From an uncultured Muribaculaceae bacterium (GTDB taxonomy: Bacteria; Bacteroidota; Bacteroidia; Bacteroidales; Muribaculaceae): DNA of 64,000 bases. Each line of letters starts with the position of its first letter. Position 1 is the first letter of the stretch. The notes below the pieces were generated by a model. It saw only the letters and a program-made list of their open reading frames with translations. It was not told the DNA's origin and made no database searches. The stretch is taken from NCBI GenBank assembly GCA_910579035.1, contig CAJTSR010000007.1:40960-104959 (forward strand). The letters run 5' to 3'. Positions 8,095 to 16,190 of this stretch are shown piece by piece. The translations under genes and the position numbers were made by a program.

Positions 8095-10743
8095 TTAGAT
8101 GAGTTTGCGGCGTCGTGCCTCGGTGAACACGCCGGCACCAACGAGCAGATATATCAGAGTCACGCAGGCATAGGCAATGCCTGATGATGTTTTAATAGAC
8201 TCGGGCGCGAATGTCATACTCACTTCGTGGCTGCCGGCAGGAAGTGCCAAGGCGCGGAGCACGTAGTTTACGCGGGCGAGTTCTGCCGGCTTGCCGTCGA
8301 TAGCGGCGTGCCAGCCCCACGGGAAGTATATTTCGGAGAATACTCCCACGCCGCCGTTGGTTGTAGACACGTGGTATTTGAGTTCGTTAGGGGTGTACGA
8401 AGTCATATAGATGGTGTCGCCGGGTGCGAGCGACGGAGCCTCTTCGGGCAGCGCTCCGGCAAACTTGCGGTCGGCCACGGCGCTGCGTGCAAAGTCGAGG
8501 GTCGAAGCGTCGAGTGCTGCCATTTCGGCGTCTGCCCCGTCGACCCATACGAGGCTGTCTACCAGCCACGCGTTGCCGAGGGCGTCGGGGTTCTTGGCGA
8601 GCGGCTGCTCGGGGTCGCCCGTTATCACATAGCGGGCATTGAGCATGTCGGCCACCCGGTAGCCGGTGCGCAGGTCGTTGCCGAGCTGGCCTATGCGCGG
8701 GTCGGAAAGCACAGGCGAGCCGGGCATGTATCCGTAGCGCAGCACGGGCATCAGCTTGCGCTGTATGAGGTCTTCGTAGCGGTTGAGCTTGGCTGCGTGG
8801 TAGCCTCCGAGGGTGTGGTGGAAGTACGACCTGTCGGCGTTTTGGAATCCCGGTATGTCGAACACCCTGTATGTGCCGTCATTGTCGGCCAAGATGGCGC
8901 GGTCTATCTCGTCGGGGGTGAATGTTATCTCGCCTGCAGGGTCGGCCGGCCCGAAGGAGCTGTGCGACACATAGCGCTTGTCGGTCTGGTAAAGGTCGGT
9001 GAATATCAGCACTCCGAATGCGCCCGCAGCCACGCCGAGGCGCACGGCGCGCTTATAGAAAAGTATCATTACAAAGGCGCCAAGCGCGAGGAACAGCAGC
9101 GAACGCCAGCCGTCGGAACGCACCAAGCCATATCGCAGCGATGTTATGGCCTCTATGTTGGCCGGATTGGAGAGCGACAATTCATATACTGCGGCTGCAA
9201 TCTGGTTGCTGTCGGCGCCGTTCTGCTCGTAGTACTGGGCAAGTTGCTGTTGCAGCTGCTCGGAGTATGCGCGGTCGGTATCGTTGATCGCTTCGCCGAA
9301 AGCGCCGGGAGCAGCCACGGCCACGAGCGCCACAAGCGCCGGAAGGCCGAATGCCACGAGAAGAGGCTTCTTGTACTTGCCCCACGCCGTCGCGCCGTCG
9401 CGCAAGAGTTGCGCCAGTGCGAGAATGGCCAGCAGGGGCATACAGAATTCAGCTACCACGAGAATGCTCTCTACGGCGCGGAATTTGTTGTACATCGGGA
9501 AGTTGTATATCATCAGGTCGGTGAGCCATTCGAGATTGTAGCCCAGCGACAGAAGCATCGACAGCACTGTGGCCGTGAGCAGGCCCCACTTGAGCGGCCC
9601 GCGAACGATAATACAGCCCAGAATGAAGAATACTACCACGAGCACACCCACATACACGGGACCGTTGGTACCTTCTGAGTTGTTGAAGTACTGCGACAGG
9701 TATTGAAGCAGCATCGAGGTAGAAGCGTTGTCGGCATATTCGGAGGCATCATCGAGCATAGCAAGGCTCATATGCTGCATAGAGCCTTGCTCGGGGCGTG
9801 CGGAGGCTCCGCCACGCACATTGGGTACCACGAGCGAGAACATCTCGGCCCGGCCGTAGCTCCAGCCCACTATGTCTGATTTGGCAAGGCCTCCTGTAGG
9901 CCGTTCTGTCGGAGCGCCGGTAGACGCTGTTTCCAACGGGGTGAGCTCGCTCTGGGTGCGTTTGGTTTCTTTGGCGTACTCATAGGTGTTGTATAGCGAC
10001 GGGGCGTTGGCTCCGAGAGCGAGGACGCCGCATCCCAGGGCTATGGCAGAGGCTGCGAACCAGCTGCGCAGGCGCTTGCCGCGTATGGCTTCCACAAGGT
10101 AAGAAATGGCAAGAATGGCCATCGTCAGGCCGAAATAGTAGGTCATCTGCGGGTGGTTGGCGTTGAGCTGCAGCATGGCAAACAGCGCCAGCATGGCAGC
10201 TCCGGCCACATAGCGTCCGCGATAAAGCATTATGAATCCGGCAACAGTGGGCGGCACATAGCTGAGCGCCACGAATTTCCATATATGCCCGGCTCCTATT
10301 ATGATTATGAAGTACGACGAGAATCCCCATGCGATGGAGCCTATCAATGCGTAGTACCATCGCATCTTAAGGGCGAAGAGCAGTATCAGGAATCCCGCCA
10401 TCATCATGAATAGCAGGTTCGAAGGTGCGGGCAGCCCGAGTCCGTACACGGTGTTAATCCATGTAAAGAGGCTGTTCGAGGGGTAGCTCGGCGAAATCTG
10501 GAAGGTGGGCATGCCTCCGAAGAGGGCGTTTGTCCACAGCGCTTTCTCTCCGGTTTCTGCTTCGTAGGTCTGCGCCTCGTGGCCGTTTGCGGCGCCCTGC
10601 TGCATATCGGGTTGCCTCAGGCTGTTGCCCTCGAAATTGTCGGGGTAGAAAAAAGCCAGTGATATTATGGCCAGTACGGCCACTGATACAAAGAACCCCC
10701 ACACCTGAGGCCTTGAGAGATATGCTTTGAGTCGTTCCATCAT
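8095..10743 (-). CDS. YfhO-family multi-pass membrane protein
   Basis: An 882-aa protein with about a dozen hydrophobic segments in the N-terminal 500 residues, a large periplasmic domain and a last membrane span near the C-terminus (SGIAYACVTLIYLLVGAGVF). This layout matches the YfhO family of GT-C-like membrane proteins, thought to act on lipid-linked sugars at the outer face of the inner membrane; the substrate is unknown. The conserved start of Bacteroidetes homologues is seen in the early YPDNFEGNSLRQPDMQQGAANGHE segment split by the first luminal loop. The chosen start is the first of two adjacent ATGs (10743, 10740), 22 bp downstream of a TACATTTG -7 box at 10765-10772. An upstream extension to 10878 would cross that promoter and is rejected. 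Confidence 0.85.
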   Translation of the reverse strand: MMERLKAYLSRPQVWGFFVSVAVLAIISLAFFYPDNFEGNSLRQPDMQQGAANGHEAQTYEAETGEKALWTNALFGGMPTFQISPSYPSNSLFTWINTVYGLGLPAPSNLLFMMMAGFLILLFALKMRWYYALIGSIAWGFSSYFIIIIGAGHIWKFVALSYVPPTVAGFIMLYRGRYVAGAAMLALFAMLQLNANHPQMTYYFGLTMAILAISYLVEAIRGKRLRSWFAASAIALGCGVLALGANAPSLYNTYEYAKETKRTQSELTPLETASTGAPTERPTGGLAKSDIVGWSYGRAEMFSLVVPNVRGGASARPEQGSMQHMSLAMLDDASEYADNASTSMLLQYLSQYFNNSEGTNGPVYVGVLVVVFFILGCIIVRGPLKWGLLTATVLSMLLSLGYNLEWLTDLMIYNFPMYNKFRAVESILVVAEFCMPLLAILALAQLLRDGATAWGKYKKPLLVAFGLPALVALVAVAAPGAFGEAINDTDRAYSEQLQQQLAQYYEQNGADSNQIAAAVYELSLSNPANIEAITSLRYGLVRSDGWRSLLFLALGAFVMILFYKRAVRLGVAAGAFGVLIFTDLYQTDKRYVSHSSFGPADPAGEITFTPDEIDRAILADNDGTYRVFDIPGFQNADRSYFHHTLGGYHAAKLNRYEDLIQRKLMPVLRYGYMPGSPVLSDPRIGQLGNDLRTGYRVADMLNARYVITGDPEQPLAKNPDALGNAWLVDSLVWVDGADAEMAALDASTLDFARSAVADRKFAGALPEEAPSLAPGDTIYMTSYTPNELKYHVSTTNGGVGVFSEIYFPWGWHAAIDGKPAELARVNYVLRALALPAGSHEVSMTFAPESIKTSSGIAYACVTLIYLLVGAGVFTEARRRKLI

Positions 10744-10764
10744 ATTTTCCTTGCTAATAAGCCG

Positions 10765-10772
10765 CAAATGTA
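10765..10772 (-). promoter_or_regulatory. -7 box for the YfhO gene
   Basis: TACATTTG on the minus strand fits the TAnnTTTG consensus, 22 bp before the start codon. No good -33 box is evident. Confidence 0.5.
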
Positions 10773-10830
10773 CGAAAAAAAACCGAACCTCGCCTAAATC
10801 GTTGGTTTGTCGGGTTTGTGTTGTATATGA

Positions 10831-10873
10831 CACGCCACCCCTTGGAGCCATAGGAATGGCGAGGGGTGGCGTG
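10831..10873 (-). terminator. Strong hairpin after fabD
   Basis: CACGCCACCCCT at 10831-10842 pairs perfectly with AGGGGTGGCGTG at 10862-10873, and an inner GCCAT/ATGGC pair extends the stem. It follows the fabD stop by 27 bp on the minus strand. There is no clear T-tract, so it could stop transcription weakly or protect the fabD 3' end. Confidence 0.55.
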
Positions 10874-10900
10874 CGCACAGTTATATTTTTGCGGAGGGGC

Positions 10901-11779
10901 TTACTGCATGCCGCTCACGCTTACGGAGGGGTCGATTTTGGCAACGAGGCCCTGCAGCACCTTGCCCGGGCCGAGTTCTACGAACTCTGTGGCGCCGTCG
11001 GCAATCATGTTGCGGACGCTCTGTGTCCAGCGTACCGGGGCGGTGAGCTGAGCCACGAGGTTGGCCTTGATTTCGGCAGGGTCGGTGTGGGGCAGCGCGT
11101 CCACGTTCTGGAACACGGGGCATACCGGGGTGTGGAACTCGGTAGCTTCGATAGCTGCAGCGAGTTCTGCGCGGGCAGGCTCCATGCAGGGCGAGTGGAA
11201 GGCGCCGCCTACTTTGAGCTTGAGGGCGCGTTTGGCTCCTGCGGCCTTGAGGGCCTCGCAGGCAGCGTCGATAGCCGCTACCTCGCCGGAGATAACAAGC
11301 TGTCCGGGGCAGTTGTAGTTGGCGCAGACCACCGTGCCTTCGATACCGGCGCAGATTTCCTCAACCTTTTCGTCGGGGAGGGCGAGGACTGCCGCCATGG
11401 TCGATTCGGTGAGCTCGCAGGCTTTCTGCATTGCGCGAGCGCGGGCAGCCACGAGGCGGAGGCCGTCTTCAAAGCTGAGTGCTCCGGCAGCCACGAGCGC
11501 TGAAAATTCGCCCAAGGAGTGGCCGGCAACCATGTCGGGCTGGAAGTCGGCACCGAGGCTCTTGGCCAAAAGCACTGAGTGGATAAAGATGGCCGGCTGA
11601 GTTACGGCGGTCTGGCGGAGGTCTTCGTCGGTACCGGCGAACATAAGGTCGGTGATGGAGAATCCGAGTATCTCGTTGGCTTTTTCAAAGAGGGCGCGGG
11701 CTTCGGCGTTGTTGTCGTAGAGGTCTTTGCCCATGCCTACGAATTGCGCTCCCTGGCCCGGGAATACATATGCTTTCAT
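10901..11779 (-). CDS. fabD: Malonyl CoA-acyl carrier protein transacylase
   Basis: Transfers malonyl from CoA to ACP to feed fatty-acid elongation in the cytoplasm. The 292-aa length is normal. The family motifs are present: GQGAQ at residues 8-12, the nucleophilic serine in GHSLGE (Ser88), and the catalytic histidine in GAFHSPCM (His195). The gene is monocistronic; its promoter (TAACTTTG, 11814-11821) lies back to back with that of tatA. A 12-bp hairpin follows the stop codon. Confidence 0.96.
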   Translation of the reverse strand: MKAYVFPGQGAQFVGMGKDLYDNNAEARALFEKANEILGFSITDLMFAGTDEDLRQTAVTQPAIFIHSVLLAKSLGADFQPDMVAGHSLGEFSALVAAGALSFEDGLRLVAARARAMQKACELTESTMAAVLALPDEKVEEICAGIEGTVVCANYNCPGQLVISGEVAAIDAACEALKAAGAKRALKLKVGGAFHSPCMEPARAELAAAIEATEFHTPVCPVFQNVDALPHTDPAEIKANLVAQLTAPVRWTQSVRNMIADGATEFVELGPGKVLQGLVAKIDPSVSVSGMQ

Positions 11780-11813
11780 TATGGTTGGTTTATAAATTAC
11801 CTTAAAAACTCAG

Positions 11814-11851
11814 CAAAGTTAGGGATTTTCGGTGAATTATGCCTAACTTTA
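11814..11851. promoter_or_regulatory. Divergent promoters of fabD and tatA
   Basis: TAACTTTG on the minus strand (11814-11821) serves fabD. TAACTTTA on the plus strand (11844-11851), one base off consensus, probably serves tatA. The boxes are only 22 bp apart, so the two promoters must overlap in their upstream parts. Confidence 0.5.
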
Positions 11852-11871
11852 CACATCAAAACAACCGAATC

Positions 11872-12135
11872 ATGCACACACTCCTGCTCATACCCCTCTT
11901 TATTGGTAATCTCCGTGGCTGGGAATGGCTTATAATATTCCTTGCCATACTTCTTCTTTTCGGCGGCCGCAAGATTCCTGAGCTGATGCGAGGCCTCGGA
12001 AAGGGCATACATTCGTTCCGCAAGGGTATGCAGGAAGCCAAGGAGGAGCTTAACAAGCCTCTCGACAGCGACGAGCAGCCCAAGGCTCCGGGTGCGGCTG
12101 CAAGTGACGAGCCACGCGGCAAAGACCGCGATTAA
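11872..12135 (+). CDS. tatA: Twin-arginine translocase subunit TatA
   Basis: Forms the size-adjusting pore for export of folded proteins. The 87-aa protein has an N-terminal membrane helix (GWEWLIIFLAILLLF), then the Tat hinge FGGRKIPELMRGLGKGI, an amphipathic helix and an acidic-basic tail. I chose ATG 11872; the ORF extends to 11839, but that would place the start inside the presumed -7 box. tatC begins 18 bp after the stop. Only one TatA/B-type gene is seen, as is usual in Bacteroidetes, so a TatA-TatC minimal system is likely. Confidence 0.9.
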   Translation: MHTLLLIPLFIGNLRGWEWLIIFLAILLLFGGRKIPELMRGLGKGIHSFRKGMQEAKEELNKPLDSDEQPKAPGAAASDEPRGKDRD

Positions 12136-12153
12136 CCCACCCCCTGTCCGGCC

Positions 12154-12933
12154 GTGGCAGACAAGGAATCGACTTTCTGGGACCATCTCGACGCCCTGCG
12201 CCGGGTGCTTGTGCGCGTGGTGGCTGTGGTGGCCGTTCTCGGCGTGGGCGCATTTGTGGCTATGCCGTGGATTTTCGACAATGTGATAATGGCGCCGTGC
12301 AGCCCGTCGTTCCCCGTCTATGAGTTGTTCGACCGTATTGCGGGGCAGACTACTGCCGACGGCTTCGAGGTCGATGTGGTAAGCCTCGAGCTTGCCTCGC
12401 AGCTGTTTGTGCATCTCTCGGCTTCGTGCTGGGTGGCTCTGATTGTCGGATTTCCAGTGGTCATATACCTGCTGTGGGGCTTTGTGGCTCCCGGGCTTTA
12501 TGAACACGAGCGCCGTGGCATCACCCGTGCGTTCTTTTTCGGCAATGTCATGTTCTATCTCGGTGTTGCCGCAGGCTATTTCCTTATATTTCCGCTCACG
12601 GTGAGGTTCCTTGCCGATTACAGGCTTAGCGAAGCCATACGGCCTATCGTGTCGCTGGATTCCTATATGGATAATTTCTTTACGCTCCTGCTTATGATGG
12701 GAGCCGTGTTCGAGCTGCCGTTGCTCGCGTGGCTCTTGGGCAAGATGGGAGTGCTGCGGCGCGATTTCTTCGGCCGCTACCGGCGTCACGCCATCGTGGC
12801 GCTTCTGGTGGTTGCCGCCCTGATAACTCCTACCGGCGATCCGTTTACCTTATTTATAGTATTCATACCTATCTACACCTTGTGGGAGGCCTCCGCGCGC
12901 CTTGTGCCGGCCTCGGACAAGAGATTACCATGA
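12154..12933 (+). CDS. tatC: Twin-arginine translocase subunit TatC
   Basis: Signal-peptide receptor of the Tat export system, a six-span inner-membrane protein. The 259-aa product begins MADKESTFWDHLDALRRVLV, which carries the conserved FWDHLDALR amino end, and continues with six hydrophobic segments. The conserved periplasmic/cytoplasmic loops include LLWGFVAPGLYEHERR and ALITPTGDPFT. The start is GTG 12154, the only sensible one ahead of the FWDHL motif. The stop overlaps the next gene's ATG (ATGA). Confidence 0.93.
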   Translation: MADKESTFWDHLDALRRVLVRVVAVVAVLGVGAFVAMPWIFDNVIMAPCSPSFPVYELFDRIAGQTTADGFEVDVVSLELASQLFVHLSASCWVALIVGFPVVIYLLWGFVAPGLYEHERRGITRAFFFGNVMFYLGVAAGYFLIFPLTVRFLADYRLSEAIRPIVSLDSYMDNFFTLLLMMGAVFELPLLAWLLGKMGVLRRDFFGRYRRHAIVALLVVAALITPTGDPFTLFIVFIPIYTLWEASARLVPASDKRLP

Positions 12934-14120
12934 AACATCCTCTTCCCCGTATCGGGCTTCTCGCCCGCGTGGCAATAGCGATAGTTCTCGGCATAGCTGC
13001 CGGAATGGTGCTGCCTGTATGGGCGGCGCGCTGCTTTGCCACTTTCAATTCCTTGTTCAGCTCTTTTCTGGGCTTTGTGATTCCGCTGCTTATCGTGGGG
13101 TTTGTGGCACCTGCCATTGCCGACATAGGGCGTAGAGCCGGCGCCATGCTGCTTGCCACCGTGGCCATATCATATCTGATGACGTTCGGCTCCGGCGCGC
13201 TTGCATATGTGACTGCCAATTTCGCATTTCCGTCGCTTATAGAGCCTGACGCCTATATTGCCGCTACAGGTGGCTCGGTGGCCGGTCCTGATGCTTTTTT
13301 CAATATCGAGATAGAGCCGTTGATGACCGTCACGGCATCGCTGGTGCTTGCCTTCGTGCTTGGCTTCGGCTGTGCCGTACTGCCCTTGGCTCGCACTCTC
13401 AAGAGCCTGCTCGAAGATTTCCGCACTGTCATAAATCTCGTGATAGGCAGGGCGATAGTTCCTCTGCTGCCGCTTTATATCTTCGGTATATTCATGGGTA
13501 TGACGATGGCCGGTACTGTCGGCTCGATACTGTCGACATTTATCAAGATAATAGTCGTTATTTTTGCTCTCCACATAGGTGTGCTTGTGCTGCAGTATTG
13601 TGTGGCATCGGCGTTTTCGCGCCGCAATCCGTTCAAGGCCTTGGCCACTATGATGCCGGCTTATTTCACGGCTCTTGGCACGCAGTCGTCGGCTGCGACC
13701 ATACCTGTGACGCTCGAGCGCACTGTCGCCATGGGCGTCAATCGCGATATCGCGGGTTTCACCGTGCCGTTGTGCGCAACTATCCATATGTCGGGTTCGA
13801 CGCTTAAGATAGTGTCCTGCGCCATGGCGCTTATGGTTCTCCACGGCATTCCTTACGACTTCGGTATGTTTGCCGGGTTCATAGCCATGCTCGGCATCAC
13901 CATAATAGCGGCTCCCGGTGTTCCCGGAGGTGCTATTATGGCTTCGCTCGGCCTGCTGAGCGGTATGCTCGGTTTTTCCGATGCGGACAATGCCATGATG
14001 ATAGCCCTCTACATAGCTATGGACAGTTTCGGCACCGCCTGCAACATTACCGGCGACGGAGCCATTGCCCAGATAGTGGAGAGAGTCTTCCGCCGGCCTA
14101 CGACTTTTGGAACTCTGTAG
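12930..14120 (+). CDS. Dicarboxylate/amino acid:cation symporter (DAACS family)
   Basis: A 396-aa inner-membrane transporter that should take up an acidic amino acid, serine/threonine or a dicarboxylate together with Na+ or H+. Multiple hydrophobic helices are visible. The family hairpin/serine-rich region is ALGTQSSAATIPVTLE, followed by FTVPLCATIHMSGSTLKIV and the Asp-bearing MIALYIAMDSFGTACNITGDG near the C-terminus. ATG 12930 overlaps the tatC stop by 4 bp; an open frame continues upstream to 12729 but only inside tatC. The 3' end overlaps the converging araC-type gene by 23 bp. Confidence 0.88.
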   Translation: MKHPLPRIGLLARVAIAIVLGIAAGMVLPVWAARCFATFNSLFSSFLGFVIPLLIVGFVAPAIADIGRRAGAMLLATVAISYLMTFGSGALAYVTANFAFPSLIEPDAYIAATGGSVAGPDAFFNIEIEPLMTVTASLVLAFVLGFGCAVLPLARTLKSLLEDFRTVINLVIGRAIVPLLPLYIFGIFMGMTMAGTVGSILSTFIKIIVVIFALHIGVLVLQYCVASAFSRRNPFKALATMMPAYFTALGTQSSAATIPVTLERTVAMGVNRDIAGFTVPLCATIHMSGSTLKIVSCAMALMVLHGIPYDFGMFAGFIAMLGITIIAAPGVPGGAIMASLGLLSGMLGFSDADNAMMIALYIAMDSFGTACNITGDGAIAQIVERVFRRPTTFGTL

Positions 14121-15000
14121 GCGACATTCCGGTGAGATGCTTGAAGTACTTGCCGAATGACGACTGGTTCGAGAAGTTGAGCGCGTAGGCCACCTGCTGA
14201 ATGTTTTTGCCAGAGAAGCGGAGCAGGTTCTTGGCTTCCGTAATCACGAAGTGGTCGATCCACCGGGCGGCCGAGCGTCCTGTGGCCTCCTTGACAAGCA
14301 GCGACAGGTACTTGGGCGATATGAACAGCTGGGAGGCGTAGAAGTTTACGGAGCGCTCGCGGGTGAAGTGCATATGCACAAGCCTCATAAAATCCTGCAC
14401 ATAGCTGCTGCGCCTCGGCGCCGAGCTTTCGGCCACGCTTACCTCGGCACGTTTGTAGACAAGCACCATTATGTGGTAGAACAATGCCGCCGCCAGATTG
14501 CTCAAAATATGGCGGTTGAGCTGCAGGTTGAATTTGTCGCTCATCACAGAGTGCATCAGCCCGAAATAACGAAGCAGCACAGGCAGTTCGCGTTCCTTTA
14601 CCTCCAGCACGGGAGTCGGGCGTTCCTGCAGGGGAGTTATGGATATCGACGAGAACGATATGTTGATGTTCTGCACGAAGCTCGACGACATCGCCACGAT
14701 ATATGTTTCGGCCTCGCGCCAGTTGTCGGAGTGCAGGTTTATCAGAGAGCCGTGAGGCGCCACAAGCATCGATGGTTTGTCGATAACGAACTCGTCGGAA
14801 TTGAATTTGACGTTAATAGTCCCTTTCACGAAGAGAAAACAAATCAGACCGTCGACCCGGCGGTGCATCATCTCGAGGCTTTCGAGCTGCTTGCTCAGCT
14901 CCGAATCGAGATGCACGTACACGCACGAATCCTCTATGCGGCTGTAGTCGGCCGATATCCTTTCAAGGCGCTCAAAGCCTTGGCGAATTACTTCCTCCAT
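14098..15000 (-). CDS. AraC-family transcriptional regulator
   Basis: A 300-aa protein with an N-terminal cupin-like sensing part and a C-terminal double helix-turn-helix: FYASQLFISPKYLSLLVKEA, then KNIQQVAYALNFSNQSSFGK, ending YFKHLTGMSPTEFQKS, the typical AraC tail. The start at 15000 (MEEVIRQGFERLER) is favoured since the open frame upstream runs through a TAATTTTG promoter box at 15036-15043 and two decamer half-sites. Those sites suggest autoregulation. The ligand and targets are unknown. The converging symporter shares 23 bp at the 3' end, which may be meaningful or accidental. Confidence 0.9.
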   Translation of the reverse strand: MEEVIRQGFERLERISADYSRIEDSCVYVHLDSELSKQLESLEMMHRRVDGLICFLFVKGTINVKFNSDEFVIDKPSMLVAPHGSLINLHSDNWREAETYIVAMSSSFVQNINISFSSISITPLQERPTPVLEVKERELPVLLRYFGLMHSVMSDKFNLQLNRHILSNLAAALFYHIMVLVYKRAEVSVAESSAPRRSSYVQDFMRLVHMHFTRERSVNFYASQLFISPKYLSLLVKEATGRSAARWIDHFVITEAKNLLRFSGKNIQQVAYALNFSNQSSFGKYFKHLTGMSPTEFQKS

Positions 15001-15035
15001 ATGGTGGTATGTGTGTTGACTTTCAGATTGTGCGC

Positions 15036-15110
15036 CAAAATTACAAAAAGATTCGCAAACCCACTGCCAAAATTCCCAATTGCACCAATATCCTATCCGT
15101 TTGCACCAAT
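15036..15110 (-). promoter_or_regulatory. araC-type promoter with two direct-repeat half-sites
   Basis: The -7 box TAATTTTG lies at 15036-15043 on the minus strand. Upstream of it the decamer TTGCACCAAT occurs twice in the plus-strand reading (15080-15089 and 15101-15110), exactly 21 bp apart, two helical turns. That is the layout of AraC-family half-sites and points to binding by the adjacent regulator. Confidence 0.6.
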
Positions 15111-15152
15111 CGCCCGCATCCTCCCCGCCGATCAATCCGAAAATCCCTCCCC

Positions 15153-15167
15153 GTGGCGAAATGCGCG
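15153..15167. repeat. Left 15-bp direct repeat flanking the R-M cassette
   Basis: GTGGCGAAATGCGCG; the identical 15-mer is found at 17554-17568 on the other side of the restriction-modification genes. Confidence 0.7.
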
Positions 15168-15186
15168 TGGTGTAAAAATAAATTTA

Positions 15187-15296
15187 GTTGCTTTTGCGCC
15201 CTACTTATTCGTATCTTTGGCTAATCGCCTTAGACTCACGCTCGGCAAAATCAAATAAGAATATTTGTTTTTGCGCTCGACTTATTCGTATCTTTG
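15187..15296 (+). promoter_or_regulatory. Duplicated promoter upstream of the R-M genes
   Basis: Two 33-bp segments (15187-15219 and 15264-15296), 77 bp apart, agree at 29 positions. Each ends in ACTTATTCGTATCTTTG, holding a TATCTTTG -7 box, and each carries a TTG about 21 bp upstream of the box. They lie 134 to 211 bp before the endonuclease ATG. The rest of the 429-bp gene-free stretch 15001-15429 is AT-rich with no ORF. Confidence 0.6.
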
Positions 15297-15429
15297 CAAT
15301 CCATACCAATCAGATATGACAATATAATTATTAGGAAATTGAAAGTTCATTATATCCGGCATATAAATACAGTTGCCTATAGTGGTAAAATATTTGTTTT
15401 GGTTTGGGATACAAATAATTTAAGATATT

Positions 15430-16176
15430 ATGAGGCGTCAATATAATCTTGGATTCATCTCAGACGATGACATTTATGAGCATGTAAAGCGAACGGTTGA
15501 GTCTTATCGTCGTGATATTACGTTGCTACAGTTTAACGAAAACATTGTAGATCCAATCAAACTGACATTTGATTCCAAAGTATATGGCAAATCCATCAGG
15601 GAAGCAATTGAAGATGAATGTTTTCGCCAAATAGATAAATCGAATACCAATAAGATTGGGTATTTCCATCAGTATCTGTTTCACTATGCCGGGAATGGAT
15701 GGGTTGTGCCCAAAGAGGGCTTTGATGTGGAAAATCCGGATTTGCATATATTTGTAGAGCTTAAAAATAAACATAATACGATGAATTCTGCATCTTCACA
15801 AAAAACGTATATGAAGATGCAGGCTAAATTGCTTGATGATGATGAGGCGACGTGTTATCTTGTAGAGGTTATATCCAAGAAATCAAAAGATGAGATTTGG
15901 AAAATGACTCTCGACAAGCAACCCCGTTCTCATAAGAAAATTCGGCGTATGTCGATGGATAAGTTCTATGAACTGGTCTTCGGTGACAGTATGGCGTTCT
16001 ACAAACTTTGTATGGCGCTTCCTATTATTATTGAGGATGTAGTGAATGAGAATAAAAATCTTGCTCTGTCCAATTACGTGTATGAAGAACTTGCAAAGGA
16101 ACACGCAGATCTTCTTACAGCTCTGTATCTTCTTGCGTTTTCGACTTACGAAGGTTTTGAAAGCCTGAATAAATAA
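15430..16176 (+). CDS. Type II restriction endonuclease, Eco47II/Sau96I-like
   Basis: Should cut unmethylated DNA, probably at GGNCC. The 248-aa protein matches the RE_Eco47II family from its start: NLGFISDDDIYEHVKRTVES, DPIKLTFDSKVYG, then DKSNTNKIGYFHQYLFHY and the likely catalytic PD-(D/E)xK region: NPDLHIFVELKNKHNTMNSA (Asp, Glu and Lys spaced as expected). The methyltransferase follows 14 bp downstream. Codons are AT-rich compared with neighbouring genes, a sign of transfer. The target GGNCC is inferred from the family. Confidence 0.88.
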   Translation: MRRQYNLGFISDDDIYEHVKRTVESYRRDITLLQFNENIVDPIKLTFDSKVYGKSIREAIEDECFRQIDKSNTNKIGYFHQYLFHYAGNGWVVPKEGFDVENPDLHIFVELKNKHNTMNSASSQKTYMKMQAKLLDDDEATCYLVEVISKKSKDEIWKMTLDKQPRSHKKIRRMSMDKFYELVFGDSMAFYKLCMALPIIIEDVVNENKNLALSNYVYEELAKEHADLLTALYLLAFSTYEGFESLNK

Positions 16177-16190
16177 CCTGAATAAATAAT

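Noticed and set aside
15001..15429. tRNA or small RNA gene before the R-M cassette
   Set aside because: No cloverleaf or T-loop GGTTCGA-like sequence was found; the conserved parts are duplicated promoter boxes.
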